The notes below the pieces were generated by a model that was not told where the DNA came from, did no database searches, and worked only from the letters and a program-made list of their open reading frames with translations. From Halarcobacter mediterraneus (GTDB lineage: Bacteria > Campylobacterota > Campylobacteria > Campylobacterales > Arcobacteraceae): a stretch of 64,000 bases of DNA. Both the position numbers and the translations under genes were made by a program. Position 1 is the first letter of the stretch; each line of letters starts with the position of its first letter. The DNA is taken from contig NZ_NXIE01000004.1 in NCBI RefSeq assembly GCF_004116625.1, positions 186,001 through 250,000 of the forward strand, in the 5' to 3' direction. Positions 45,578-54,449 of this stretch are shown piece after piece.

Positions 45578-45810
45578 ATATAAAAGATATAATTTTATTA
45601 GATGATGTTGTTATTGATTTAAAAATAGCAGAAGAATTTTATGAAAAACAAAATAAAGGTTTAGGTAATTATTTTAGAGATACAATTATCTCTGATATAG
45701 AATCTTTATGGTTATATGCAGGAATTCATAATAAAATATTTAAAAATATATATAGACTATTGTCAAAAAGGTTCCCTTATGCAATATACTATAAAAAGAT
45801 TAATATATGA
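45574..45810 (+). CDS. RelE/ParE-family toxin, C-terminally shortened
   Basis: The 78-residue protein has the family pattern AEEFYEKQNKGLGNYF, IESLWLYAGIH and YRLLSKRFPYAIYYK. It then ends at once with KINI. Family members normally run on for about 15-25 residues, with a last beta strand (VYAVLD-like) that completes the fold and carries active-site residues. The stop overlaps the ATG of waaF (ATATGA), so the gene looks cut where the ancestral waaF begins. The toxin is therefore probably weak or inactive, which would leave the antitoxin as a relic. The alternative is a naturally short variant. Confidence 0.7.
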   Translation: MNIKDIILLDDVVIDLKIAEEFYEKQNKGLGNYFRDTIISDIESLWLYAGIHNKIFKNIYRLLSKRFPYAIYYKKINI

Positions 45811-46739
45811 AAATATTTATAGAAATACCAACTTGGTTAGGTGATGCAATTATGACAACACCTGCAATAGAAAATATTATAAAAACATATCCTGATGCAA
45901 AGATAACACTTTTGGGTTCTTTTGTTTCAACCCAAGCCTTAGGAAACTTTAAAAATATAGAAAAAGTATTAGTTGACAATACAAAAAAACAAGGTAACCG
46001 ATATATAAATCTATATAAATTAGCCAAACAAATAGGAAAAGTAGATTTAGCAATCTCCTTTAGAAGAAGTTTTTCTTCAAAACTTATGATGTTTTTTATA
46101 AATGCAAAAAAGAAATTCAACTATAAAAGACTAGAAAAAAAAGAAATCCATCAAGTCCTAAGATATAATGACTTTGTAAACCATGTACTAAACTTACAAA
46201 ATAAAGCAGGGGATTTAAAACTATATTTTACACCCTTTAAATATCCAAAACCAACTTTAGGAATAAACCCTGGAGCAACCTATGGAAGTGCAAAAAGATG
46301 GTATCCAAAAGAGTTTGCTAAACTTGCAATAAAACTTGCCTCAAAATATGATATTGTTATTTTTGGAGGACCAGCTGAAACAGATATTGCAAAAGATATA
46401 GAAAATGAACTTATTGAAAATAATATCACCAACTACCAAAACCTAGCAGGGAAAACAACAATCCCTGAGTTAATAGAAAAAATAGCAGGTTTAAGTTTAT
46501 TTATTACAAATGATTCAGGACCTATGCATGTTGCAGCAGCATATAAAGTAAAAACAGCAGCTATTTTTGGACCTACAAGATTTAAAGAAACAAATCAATG
46601 GAATAATCCAAATGAAAATATAATCACAAAAAATTTGGATTGTGCCCCTTGTATGAAAAGAACCTGTCCTTTGAAACATCACAATTGTATGAAGCTAATC
46701 ACAGCAGAAGATGTCCTAGAAAAAATTGAACTAAAATAA
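45807..46739 (+). CDS. waaF: Lipopolysaccharide heptosyltransferase II
   Basis: The 310-residue GT9 enzyme begins KIFIEIPTWLGDAIMTTPAI and has the WaaF marks NPGATYGSAKRWYP, FGGPAETDIA, NDSGPMHVAAAYKVKT, IFGPTRFKETNQW and the cysteines in CAPCMKRTCPLKHHNC. It adds the second heptose of the inner core. It closes the core locus opened by waaC and follows the shortened toxin gene with a four-base overlap. Confidence 0.94.
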   Translation: MKIFIEIPTWLGDAIMTTPAIENIIKTYPDAKITLLGSFVSTQALGNFKNIEKVLVDNTKKQGNRYINLYKLAKQIGKVDLAISFRRSFSSKLMMFFINAKKKFNYKRLEKKEIHQVLRYNDFVNHVLNLQNKAGDLKLYFTPFKYPKPTLGINPGATYGSAKRWYPKEFAKLAIKLASKYDIVIFGGPAETDIAKDIENELIENNITNYQNLAGKTTIPELIEKIAGLSLFITNDSGPMHVAAAYKVKTAAIFGPTRFKETNQWNNPNENIITKNLDCAPCMKRTCPLKHHNCMKLITAEDVLEKIELK

Positions 46740-46764
46740 AAACAATTTTTAAGTATTAACTTAC

Positions 46765-46803
46765 TATAATAACCTAGGTTATCATAATAAAGGTTATCAT
46801 AAT
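46765..46803 (+). promoter_or_regulatory. Promoter with palindrome and repeated operator before the ATPase gene
   Basis: A consensus TATAAT (46765-46770) runs into the perfect 14-bp palindrome ATAACCTAGGTTAT (46769-46782). AGGTTATCATAAT occurs twice (46776-46788 and 46791-46803), the second copy ending in the ATG. The layout suggests autoregulation, or control by another DNA-binding protein, at the start of transcription and translation. Confidence 0.55.
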
Positions 46804-48115
46804 GAAATTTTATAATAGAGAAAAAGAATTAGAGATTTTGAAAAAAGCAGATATTCTCAAATATCAGCATTCTATTATGACAATGCTTATTGGTAGAAGA
46901 CGAGTAGGGAAAACTACACTTGCTTTACAAAAATACTCAAAAGAACAAGTATTATATTTCTTTGTATCAAAAAAAAGTGAACAATTACTTTGTGAAGAGT
47001 TTGTAGAAGAAATCATAGCTAAACTAGAGGTTAAAATCTTTGGAAAATTATCAAGATTTGAAGAAGTCTTTGAATATTTACTTGAACTTGCAAAAACAAC
47101 ATCATTTACCCTTATTATAGATGAGTTCCAAGAGTTTTTGAAAATAAATGAATCAATTTATTCTTCTATTCAAAAATTATGGGATATAAACAAAAAAACT
47201 ACAAAAATTCATTTCATAGCTTGTGGTTCAGTATATTTTTTGATGAAAAAAATCTATGAAGATAATAAAGAACCTCTCTTTGGTCGATGTGATTTTAAAA
47301 TAGATTTAAAACCTTTAAAAATATCTGTTTTAAAAACAATTTTAGAAGATTATAATGCCTATTCAAATAAAAACTTATTAGATTTCTATCTATTTTCAGG
47401 TGGAATTGCAAAATATATTGAGCTTTTTGTTCTAAATAAAAGTTTTGATTTAGACTCAATTATAAATACTATTATTGAACCAAATTCTATATTTTTACAA
47501 GAAGGTAAAAACAGATTAATTGAAGAGTTTGGAAAAGAGTATGGAACCTATTTTTCGATACTCTCTCTTATATCTGATTCAAAAACTTCAAGAAGTGAGA
47601 TAGAATCAATTTTAGAAAGAAATATATCAGGTCATCTTGCAAGACTTGAACATGATTATAATATTATACGCTCAATTAAACCTATAAATGCAAAACCAAA
47701 TGCAAAAATCCAAAAATATGAAATAATCGATAACTTTTTGTCTTTTTGGTTTAGATTTATTTTTAAGTATCAGTCTCTTATAGAAGCAGAAAATTTTACT
47801 AGGTTAAAAGAGATTATATATAGAGATATTTCCACTTTCAAAGGAAAGTTTCTAGAGAAACTTTTTGTAGAACAGTTAAAAGAACAGCAACTATACACAA
47901 AAATAGGTTCATATTGGGAAAGAAATAATCAAAATGAAATAGATATTGTCGCAATAGATGAGATAGAAAAAAAACTTTTGATATGTGAAGTAAAGTTAAA
48001 TGAAAAAAAACTAAATTATAATAATCTAGTTGTCAAATCTCAAAAATTGTTACAAAATTATAAAAACTATGAAATAGAATATAAATTATTATCTATAAAA
48101 GATTTAAACAATTGA
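46802..48115 (+). CDS. Archaeal-type ATPase with DUF234 / PD-(D/E)XK-like domain
   Basis: The 437-residue protein has an AAA-like P-loop IGRRRVGKTTLA (30-41) and Walker B TLIIDEFQEF near 105. A winged-helix region follows (SRSEIESILERNISGHLARL). The C-terminal DUF234-like domain shows a nuclease-type pattern, GKFLEKLFVEQL, NEIDIVAID and LLICEVKLN, which gives the E-xn-D-xn-E-x-K residues of PD-(D/E)XK folds. Such ATPases are common in archaea and scattered in bacteria as mobile cargo; their role is unclear. It is unrelated to LPS synthesis and has its own palindromic promoter region. Confidence 0.85.
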   Translation: MKFYNREKELEILKKADILKYQHSIMTMLIGRRRVGKTTLALQKYSKEQVLYFFVSKKSEQLLCEEFVEEIIAKLEVKIFGKLSRFEEVFEYLLELAKTTSFTLIIDEFQEFLKINESIYSSIQKLWDINKKTTKIHFIACGSVYFLMKKIYEDNKEPLFGRCDFKIDLKPLKISVLKTILEDYNAYSNKNLLDFYLFSGGIAKYIELFVLNKSFDLDSIINTIIEPNSIFLQEGKNRLIEEFGKEYGTYFSILSLISDSKTSRSEIESILERNISGHLARLEHDYNIIRSIKPINAKPNAKIQKYEIIDNFLSFWFRFIFKYQSLIEAENFTRLKEIIYRDISTFKGKFLEKLFVEQLKEQQLYTKIGSYWERNNQNEIDIVAIDEIEKKLLICEVKLNEKKLNYNNLVVKSQKLLQNYKNYEIEYKLLSIKDLNN

Positions 48116-48149
48116 ATAATTAAAAACTAGAACAAAAAGGTGAGTATAT

Positions 48150-48251
48150 TTGCTAAGAAATGATTTTTCTTTTAAAGTAGATTTAGTTAATTAAAATACA
48201 AAAGATGAACTTCTTAAAAATGAAATAGAAAAAAATTTTATTTTACTTTGA
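48150..48251 (+). pseudogene. Remnant of a minimal nucleotidyltransferase gene
   Basis: One frame reads LRNDFSFKVDLVN, a TAA stop (48192-48194), then NTKDELLKNEIEKNFILL and a TGA. A KVDLV strand followed by an EIEKN-type helix is the C-terminal pattern of MNT-type nucleotidyltransferases (HEPN/MNT antitoxins). The N-terminal GSRARG part is missing. This is a fragment with an internal stop, so it is most likely decayed. No other coding signal is seen in the 207-base gap between the ATPase gene and the next gene. Confidence 0.5.
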
Positions 48252-48322
48252 AATTGAACTACTATAAAGTCTGTATTTGTTAAAATATTTAATATATAAC
48301 AACATTTTTTATAGGATTAACA

Positions 48323-49066
48323 TTGATTTACGATTTTTGGAAAAACTACCAAGAACTACTTTCTTACGAACAAGCATTAGCCTTTGATTATCGACTTGAT
48401 AATATTGTATTAAAATTAAATGAATTTTTTCAAAGACTTATGGTAGAACAAGTTTCCAAAAAAGAAATAAAATTCTACCTTGCAGGTTCATGTATCAAAT
48501 CAGATGTTTTTAGAGACCTTGATATGATTTTTCCAGTAAGTGAAGATAGAGAACTTATAAATAACTCTTTAAACAAAGACTACTTTGAGTATGAAAACAA
48601 TTCATATACCTATAGATATAAAAATGATATTTATCAATTAGTTTTCAGAGAAAAGTTTAAAAATGCTACCTTAGAAGAACTTGTTGAAGGTTTTGACTTT
48701 GATTCTACAAAAGTAGCTTTTGAGTGTGTTTATAATACAAAAAAAAGACTTCTTACTATTCTTGATTGTAAAATTCAAACAGAGTTTATTACTTATATTA
48801 ATACAAAAGTAAATAACCTTTCAAAAGTAAGTGTCAACCCTTTTGTATCTTTACAAAGAGCAATTCATTTTCTAAAAAGAGGAGATGATGTACCTTATTC
48901 TGTTTTTTTAGATATTTGTGAAAAAGTAGCAGAATTAAAAATAAAAGAAAATGAAGATATCTCAAAACACTTTGATAGACTTCAAGGAAACCCAAACAAG
49001 TTAGAAAATATCAAAGATGCAATTACAAATTTTATCGAGCATAAAATTGAAGAAGAAACAAAATAG
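48323..49066 (+). CDS. Nucleotidyltransferase-fold protein, poly(A)/CCA polymerase-like
   Basis: The 247-residue protein has a polymerase-beta-like site FYLAGSCIKSDVFRDLDMIFP (the run is interrupted in families by GS and DxD), with the G-S pair and two acidic residues. FDFDSTKVAFE and NPFVSLQRAIHFLKRG follow, resembling the domains after the catalytic head in tRNA nucleotidyltransferases. It is much shorter than a real CCA enzyme. The start is TTG at 48323, with TAGGA upstream. It stands beside an ATPase gene and a nucleotidyltransferase remnant. A role in defence or RNA modification is possible, but I do not recognise a named family. Confidence 0.55.
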   Translation: MIYDFWKNYQELLSYEQALAFDYRLDNIVLKLNEFFQRLMVEQVSKKEIKFYLAGSCIKSDVFRDLDMIFPVSEDRELINNSLNKDYFEYENNSYTYRYKNDIYQLVFREKFKNATLEELVEGFDFDSTKVAFECVYNTKKRLLTILDCKIQTEFITYINTKVNNLSKVSVNPFVSLQRAIHFLKRGDDVPYSVFLDICEKVAELKIKENEDISKHFDRLQGNPNKLENIKDAITNFIEHKIEEETK

Positions 49067-49154
49067 GTAAAATTGTAAAAAAAGACCCTTTCATTTAAAA
49101 GAGAATATTACTTTTATTAGATATAATTTATAATCTATCAAATAATAAAAATCC

Positions 49155-49160
49155 TATAAT
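49155..49160 (+). promoter_or_regulatory. Probable -10 element of the manC operon
   Basis: A consensus TATAAT 26 bases before the manC ATG, with AT-rich sequence upstream and AAAAAAGG as ribosome site. It would drive the O-antigen genes from 49186 on. Confidence 0.5.
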
Positions 49161-49185
49161 ATATAGCTATTAAAAAAGGTGATAA

Positions 49186-50556
49186 ATGACAAATATTATT
49201 TTATGTGGAGGTAGTGGTACAAGACTTTGGCCTATAAGTAGAACACTTATGCCTAAACAATTTGTAAAACTCTTTTCTGATAAATCCTTATTTCAACTAA
49301 CGGTACAAAGAAACAAAAGTTTTTGTGATAAACAGTTCATTGTTTCAAATTCAGAACAATATTTCCTAGCATTAGATCAGCTTGAAGAATTAGAACAAGA
49401 AAACAATAACTATCTTTTAGAACCAATTGGAAGAAATACAGCTCCTGCAATAGCACTTGCTTGTTTTGCATTGGAGTATGATGAACTTGTTTTAGTAACC
49501 CCTAGTGACCATTTAATAAAAAACTATAAAGAATATGAAAAAGTGGTACATCAAGCAAAAGCGTTAGCAGCAAAAGATTCTTTAGTTACTTTTGGAATAA
49601 CACCTACTTTTGCAGAAACTGGTTTTGGATATATTGAAGCAAATGGTTTAGATGTGAAAGCTTTCCATGAAAAACCAGATGAAGAAACTGCAAATAAATA
49701 TTTAACAGCTGGTAATTATTATTGGAATAGTGGAATGTTCTGTTTTAAAGCAGGAGTATTTTTAGAAGAATTAAAAAAATACTCTCCAATTATATATGAA
49801 ACTTCTCTTAATGCTTTTAAAAATGCAAAATGTGACTCAATGATAAGAATAAAACATGAAGATATGGAAAAAATTCCAGAAGATAGTATTGATTATGCAG
49901 TAATGGAAAAAAGTTCAAAAGTAAAAGTAATTCCTTCAGATATTGAATGGTCAGACTTAGGAAGTTTTGATTCCCTTTATGAAGAATTACCAAAAGATGA
50001 AAATGCTAACACAGTAAATGAAAATCATATCTCATGTGATTCTAAAAATAATTTAATCTATGGAAATGAAAGAAAAATAGCAACTATAGATGTAAATGAC
50101 TTAATAGTTGTAGATACAGGAGATGCCTTACTTATTTCAAAAAAAGGAAGTTCCCAAAAAGTAAAAACAGTAGTAAATGAGTTAAAAAAACTTGATAGTG
50201 AACTTCACAATATACATCTAACAGCTCATAGACCTTGGGGAACTTATACTGTTTTAGAAGATAATGCAAATTATAAAATAAAAAGAATAGAAGTAAAACC
50301 AGGTTCTAGACTATCTTTACAAAAACATTTTCATAGAAATGAACATTGGATTGTAGTAAGTGGAACAGCAACGGTAACAGTAGGTAATGAAACAAAATAT
50401 ATAAGACCAAATGAATCAACTTATATCAAAATGGGAGAAGTTCATAGATTGGCAAATGAAGGTAAAATCCCTGTTGTTCTTATAGAAGCACAAGTTGGAG
50501 AATATACAGGCGAAGATGATATTATAAGACTTGATGATGATTTTGAAAGAAAATAA
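49186..50556 (+). CDS. manC: Mannose-1-phosphate guanylyltransferase / mannose-6-phosphate isomerase
   Basis: The 456-residue type II enzyme has an N-terminal guanylyltransferase domain (IILCGGSGTRLWPISR, MPKQFVKLF) and FHEKPDEETANKYL. The C-terminal cupin isomerase domain has RPWGTYTVLED, KPGSRLSLQKHFHRNEHW and GEVHRLANEG. It makes GDP-mannose, the donor for mannose-containing O-antigen. Neither manB nor other GDP-sugar genes are in the window, so they must lie elsewhere or just downstream. Confidence 0.94.
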   Translation: MTNIILCGGSGTRLWPISRTLMPKQFVKLFSDKSLFQLTVQRNKSFCDKQFIVSNSEQYFLALDQLEELEQENNNYLLEPIGRNTAPAIALACFALEYDELVLVTPSDHLIKNYKEYEKVVHQAKALAAKDSLVTFGITPTFAETGFGYIEANGLDVKAFHEKPDEETANKYLTAGNYYWNSGMFCFKAGVFLEELKKYSPIIYETSLNAFKNAKCDSMIRIKHEDMEKIPEDSIDYAVMEKSSKVKVIPSDIEWSDLGSFDSLYEELPKDENANTVNENHISCDSKNNLIYGNERKIATIDVNDLIVVDTGDALLISKKGSSQKVKTVVNELKKLDSELHNIHLTAHRPWGTYTVLEDNANYKIKRIEVKPGSRLSLQKHFHRNEHWIVVSGTATVTVGNETKYIRPNESTYIKMGEVHRLANEGKIPVVLIEAQVGEYTGEDDIIRLDDDFERK

Positions 50557-50567
50557 AAACAATAATA

Positions 50568-51845
50568 ATGCAGAAAATATATATAGATTGTACTCATACA
50601 TATTATAGTGGCTTAAATACTGGAATCCAACGTGTTGTAAGAAATATTGTTAAAAAATCATCATTTATAAATGATACAAGTATAAATATTGTTCCTGTTA
50701 TTTTATATAATGACAAGTATATAGAAATAAATGAACTACCCGTAGTTTCATATACAAAGAAGAAAATCAACATAAAAAATTATTTAAAAAAACTTTATGT
50801 AAAAATAAGAAATATAATTTCTATTATTCCTTTTTTTAAAAAAATATTATATTCACCTTCTTTAACTACATATTTAAATAGAAGTTATGATTTAATTGCT
50901 TTTAATTACTTGAAGAAACCTAAAAATAATAAAAAAGTATTCTTCAAGGATAAGGATATCTTAATATTATTAGATGCAACTTGGTTAGATAGTAATTTTA
51001 AATTATTAGAGGAATTAAAACAGAAAAAAGTTTTTTTAATAAGTATTGTTTATGATATTATTCCTATAACTCATAGTAGATATTGTAGTGATGATTTATC
51101 AAGGGCTTATTCTTTATGGCTTAATAAAATATATCCTTTAGCAGATGCTTTTATTTCTATTTCAAAGACTGTTGAAAAAGAGTTAGTGTCATTTATGCAA
51201 AATAATTATAAAGATATAAATAAGAAATTTTTTGACCATTTTCTACTAGGAGTAGATTTCAAAGATATTCAATATACTCCAAATACTTTAGATGCTAAAT
51301 ATAAAAATATTTTTATTAAAGATAAGACTTATATAACGATAAGTACTTTAGAACCAAGAAAAAATCATGAATATCTTTTAGACGTTTTTGAAAAATTATG
51401 GGATTCTGGTATAGATGTTACTTATGTTATCATAGGTAGATTAGGCTGGAAAATAGATAAACTTCTAAAACGTATTAAAAACCATAAAGAATTAGATAAA
51501 AGACTTTTTCTTTTTAACCATATTGATGACAATGCTCTTATTTATGCCTATAAGAATTCAAAAGCAATGATATTTGCTTCTTATGCAGAAGGTTTTGGCT
51601 TACCTATTATAGAAAGTCTTCATTATAATTTACAAGTTTTAGCTTCTGATATACCCATACATAGAGAAGTAGGGCATAGTTATGTAACTTATTTTGATTT
51701 AGCAAAGAAAGAAACTTTAATTAAAATAATAAAAGAAAATAATTTTAATAAAGACTTAAATAAATTTAAATATATAGATTGGGAAGAAAGTACCAAACAA
51801 CTAATTACAAAATCTTTAAAGGTGACGAAGAATAATGAAGCATAA
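50568..51845 (+). CDS. Glycosyltransferase family 4 (GT-B)
   Basis: The 425-residue enzyme begins IYIDCTHTYYSGLNTGIQRV, a start shared with a group of O-antigen GT4 enzymes, including the one at 62616 here. The donor half has ISTLEPRKNHEYLLDVFEKL, YKNSKAMIFASYAEGFGLPI and ESLHYNLQVLASDIPIHREV, which give the EX7E glutamates. With GDP-mannose made next door, a mannosyltransferase is plausible but not proven. It overlaps wzm by 11 bases. Confidence 0.88.
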   Translation: MQKIYIDCTHTYYSGLNTGIQRVVRNIVKKSSFINDTSINIVPVILYNDKYIEINELPVVSYTKKKINIKNYLKKLYVKIRNIISIIPFFKKILYSPSLTTYLNRSYDLIAFNYLKKPKNNKKVFFKDKDILILLDATWLDSNFKLLEELKQKKVFLISIVYDIIPITHSRYCSDDLSRAYSLWLNKIYPLADAFISISKTVEKELVSFMQNNYKDINKKFFDHFLLGVDFKDIQYTPNTLDAKYKNIFIKDKTYITISTLEPRKNHEYLLDVFEKLWDSGIDVTYVIIGRLGWKIDKLLKRIKNHKELDKRLFLFNHIDDNALIYAYKNSKAMIFASYAEGFGLPIIESLHYNLQVLASDIPIHREVGHSYVTYFDLAKKETLIKIIKENNFNKDLNKFKYIDWEESTKQLITKSLKVTKNNEA

Positions 51846-52608
51846 AATAAAATTAATGTTGAGTTTTGCAAAAAGAGACTTTCAAGAAAGATATGTAGGT
51901 ACGGGTCTAGGTCAATTTTGGTATATTTTATCTCCTTTAATTATGATTTTTATTTATACTGTAATATTCTCAGATTTTATGAAAATGAAACTAGATATTG
52001 TTGATAGTAAATATGCATATAGTATATATTTAGTTCCTGGTTTACTAGCTTGGACTAGCTTTAGTACTACTATCTCAAGGTTAAATAATTCCTTCTTCGA
52101 TAAAGCAAATTTAATTAAGAAAATAAATATTCCTATGTATATATTTCATGTAAGTATCTTATTGACAGAATTATTTATTTTTTTCATATCTTTTTTATTA
52201 GCTTTAGGCTTTTTACTTATAATAGGACATAAAATAACTTTTGTTTTTTTACTTCTTATTCCTATCATGATTTTACAAATGATATTTTCTTTTTCTTTAG
52301 GGGTTATTTTTTCTTTATTTAGTCCTTTTTTTAAAGATATTAGAGAATTTATTCCAATTTTCTTACAATTATGGTTTTGGATGACTCCTATTATTTATAT
52401 GAGAGAAATGATTGAAAACAAATATCCTTTTTTATTAATTTATAATCCATTCTCTTATTTTAGTTCTATTTATCAGGATATTTTCCTTTTTTCTAAAGTA
52501 CCCAGTATTGATAAAATATTAATAATTAGTAGTATGTCATTTTTATTTCTTTTATTAGCAATGTATTTGTATAAAAAAATGATTAGTACTATAAAGGATA
52601 TTATCTGA
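51835..52608 (+). CDS. wzm: O-antigen ABC transporter permease
   Basis: The 257-residue permease has six predicted membrane helices and the polysaccharide-export family marks: an amphipathic KRDFQERYVGTGLGQFWYIL start, FSDFMKMK, WLQFWM-type LQLWFWMTPIIYMREM and NPFSYFSSIYQDIF. With Wzt it exports the finished, lipid-linked O-polysaccharide to the periplasm. Its stop overlaps the wzt ATG by one base. Confidence 0.93.
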   Translation: MKHKIKLMLSFAKRDFQERYVGTGLGQFWYILSPLIMIFIYTVIFSDFMKMKLDIVDSKYAYSIYLVPGLLAWTSFSTTISRLNNSFFDKANLIKKINIPMYIFHVSILLTELFIFFISFLLALGFLLIIGHKITFVFLLLIPIMILQMIFSFSLGVIFSLFSPFFKDIREFIPIFLQLWFWMTPIIYMREMIENKYPFLLIYNPFSYFSSIYQDIFLFSKVPSIDKILIISSMSFLFLLLAMYLYKKMISTIKDII

Positions 52609-53825
52609 TGGCTAATAGTATATTACAAGTAAAGAATATAACAAAAATATATAGAATTTATAAATCAAACTATGATAGATTAAAAGAAATCTTTTTTAAT
52701 AAAAAATATCATAAAGAGTTTATTTCTAATAAGAATATTTCTTTTGAACTTTTAGAAGGTGAAACACTAGGAATAGTAGGAGTAAATGGTGCAGGAAAAT
52801 CTACTATCTTAAAAATAATAGCAGGAGTAATAAATCCTACAAAAGGTCAAATAATAAGAAATGGTAGAGTAACAGCATTATTAGAATTAGGGACTGGATT
52901 CAATGATGAACTAACTGGTTATGAAAATATATTTTTAAACGGTACTTTAATTGGTATGACAGAAGAAGACTGTAAAAATAAAAAACAGCAGATTATAGAT
53001 TTTAGTGAATTGGGAGATTATATTTTTGAACCCATAAAAACTTATTCTTCAGGGATGCGTATGAGATTAGCTTTTTCTATAGCAATTTTTTCTGAACCAC
53101 AAGTTTTAATAGTAGATGAAGCTTTATCCGTAGGTGATGCTCATTTTTCAGCAAAATGTACAAAAGCTTTAAAAGATAGAAAAAAACAAAATATGAGTAT
53201 TATTTATGTATCCCATGATTTAAACTCACTAAAATTACTTTGTGATAGAGTTATTCTTTTAAATCATGGTGAAATAGTTAAAGAAGGAGAACCAGAAGAA
53301 GTTATTAACAGTTATAATTTTTTAATTTCTAAGTTAAATGATGATGAAGAAAAAATAATAATTAATGATAATGACTCTTTTGGAACTTTTGATGTGGAAA
53401 TTGTAAAAGTGACAATAACAGGAATGAACTCCAAATCAAATATAATAAGTTCTGGAGAAAATGCTGAAATTGAGTTAGAAATTAAATCACGCAAAAATAT
53501 AAATAATTTAAATATTGGTATTTTAATAAAAGATAAATTTGGTCAAGATATTTTTGGAACAAGCACTAAGAATGAAGGTTTTGAATATAATCTTCAAGAA
53601 AATGAAACCTATAAAATAAAATTTAATCTTGATTTAAATATTGGAATTGGAAAATATAGTATTAGTGCAGCTTTAGTTATTGGAGAAAATCATTTAGACA
53701 ATTGTTTACATTGGTTAGATTTTGCTACAGATTTTGAGATTGCAGGTATTAAGGGTAATATATTTACAGGTATGAGTAAACTATATCCTAAATTATCTAA
53801 AATGGAGAAAATAAATGATAAATAG
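52608..53825 (+). CDS. wzt: O-antigen ABC transporter ATPase with carbohydrate-binding domain
   Basis: The 405-residue protein has Walker A GVNGAGKST near residues 58-66, signature YSSGMRMRLAFSIA, Walker B VLIVDEALSVGD and the switch histidine in IIYVSHDLNSL. Residues about 250-405 form an extra beta-rich Wzt-type C-terminal domain. In families with a terminal cap on the O-chain, this domain recognises the modified end before export. A candidate capping methyltransferase lies three genes on, which fits that mechanism. Confidence 0.93.
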   Translation: MANSILQVKNITKIYRIYKSNYDRLKEIFFNKKYHKEFISNKNISFELLEGETLGIVGVNGAGKSTILKIIAGVINPTKGQIIRNGRVTALLELGTGFNDELTGYENIFLNGTLIGMTEEDCKNKKQQIIDFSELGDYIFEPIKTYSSGMRMRLAFSIAIFSEPQVLIVDEALSVGDAHFSAKCTKALKDRKKQNMSIIYVSHDLNSLKLLCDRVILLNHGEIVKEGEPEEVINSYNFLISKLNDDEEKIIINDNDSFGTFDVEIVKVTITGMNSKSNIISSGENAEIELEIKSRKNINNLNIGILIKDKFGQDIFGTSTKNEGFEYNLQENETYKIKFNLDLNIGIGKYSISAALVIGENHLDNCLHWLDFATDFEIAGIKGNIFTGMSKLYPKLSKMEKINDK

Positions 53826-54291
53826 TGATTTTGAGAAAATCATACATAAAGGTTCAAATATACACTATGAAGAAAAATTTAGAGTATTTACAGGACATCA
53901 TAATATTTTTTTAGGTTCAAATATATATTTAGTTGATACTTTAATTAATGCAGGTGATTCTATTGGTAAAGTGACAATAGAAGATTATGTTTTTTTTGGG
54001 CATGGTGTTAAGATATTAGCAAGAGCTCATAATTATAAAGTTTATAATGAACAAAGACAACAAGATATTACAGAAAAGCCAATACATATAAAAAAAGGTG
54101 CTTGGATTGCAAGTGGAGCAATTATTCTAGGTGGAGTAACTATTGGTACAAATGCAGTTGTAGGAGCAGGAAGTGTGGTAACAAAAGATATACCTAATAA
54201 TGCAGTTGTGACAGGCAACCCTGCAAAAATAGTAAAATATACTCATAGAAAATTAAACCTATTTGAAAAACTAAGAATATTACTAAATTGA
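53815..54291 (+). CDS. Hexapeptide-repeat acetyltransferase
   Basis: The 158-residue protein has left-handed beta-helix hexapeptides (IHIKKGAWIASGAIILGG, VTIGTNAVVGAGSVVTKD), a catalytic histidine in RAHNYKVY and the terminal VVTGNPAKIVKY. This is the maltose/galactoside O-acetyltransferase type; it probably acetylates an O-antigen sugar or its precursor. It overlaps wzt by 11 bases, so it is part of the operon. A 158-base gap with no coding signal follows. Confidence 0.87.
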   Translation: MINSDFEKIIHKGSNIHYEEKFRVFTGHHNIFLGSNIYLVDTLINAGDSIGKVTIEDYVFFGHGVKILARAHNYKVYNEQRQQDITEKPIHIKKGAWIASGAIILGGVTIGTNAVVGAGSVVTKDIPNNAVVTGNPAKIVKYTHRKLNLFEKLRILLN

Positions 54292-54449
54292 ATTATCTTT
54301 AATAGAATTCATATAAGAGAATTGGTAAAATAATTTTAATTATACTCATGTAGAAATAAATACTATTTACAGTAAAATCAACAACTTGCAGCATAATATT
54401 AATAACTTTAATATATATTTATTAAGGTTGTATTTTAGGATAAATAAAT

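Noticed and set aside
48323-49066. Full tRNA CCA-adding enzyme
   Set aside because: The protein is far shorter than such enzymes and lacks the complete motif set; only a superfamily-level call is justified.
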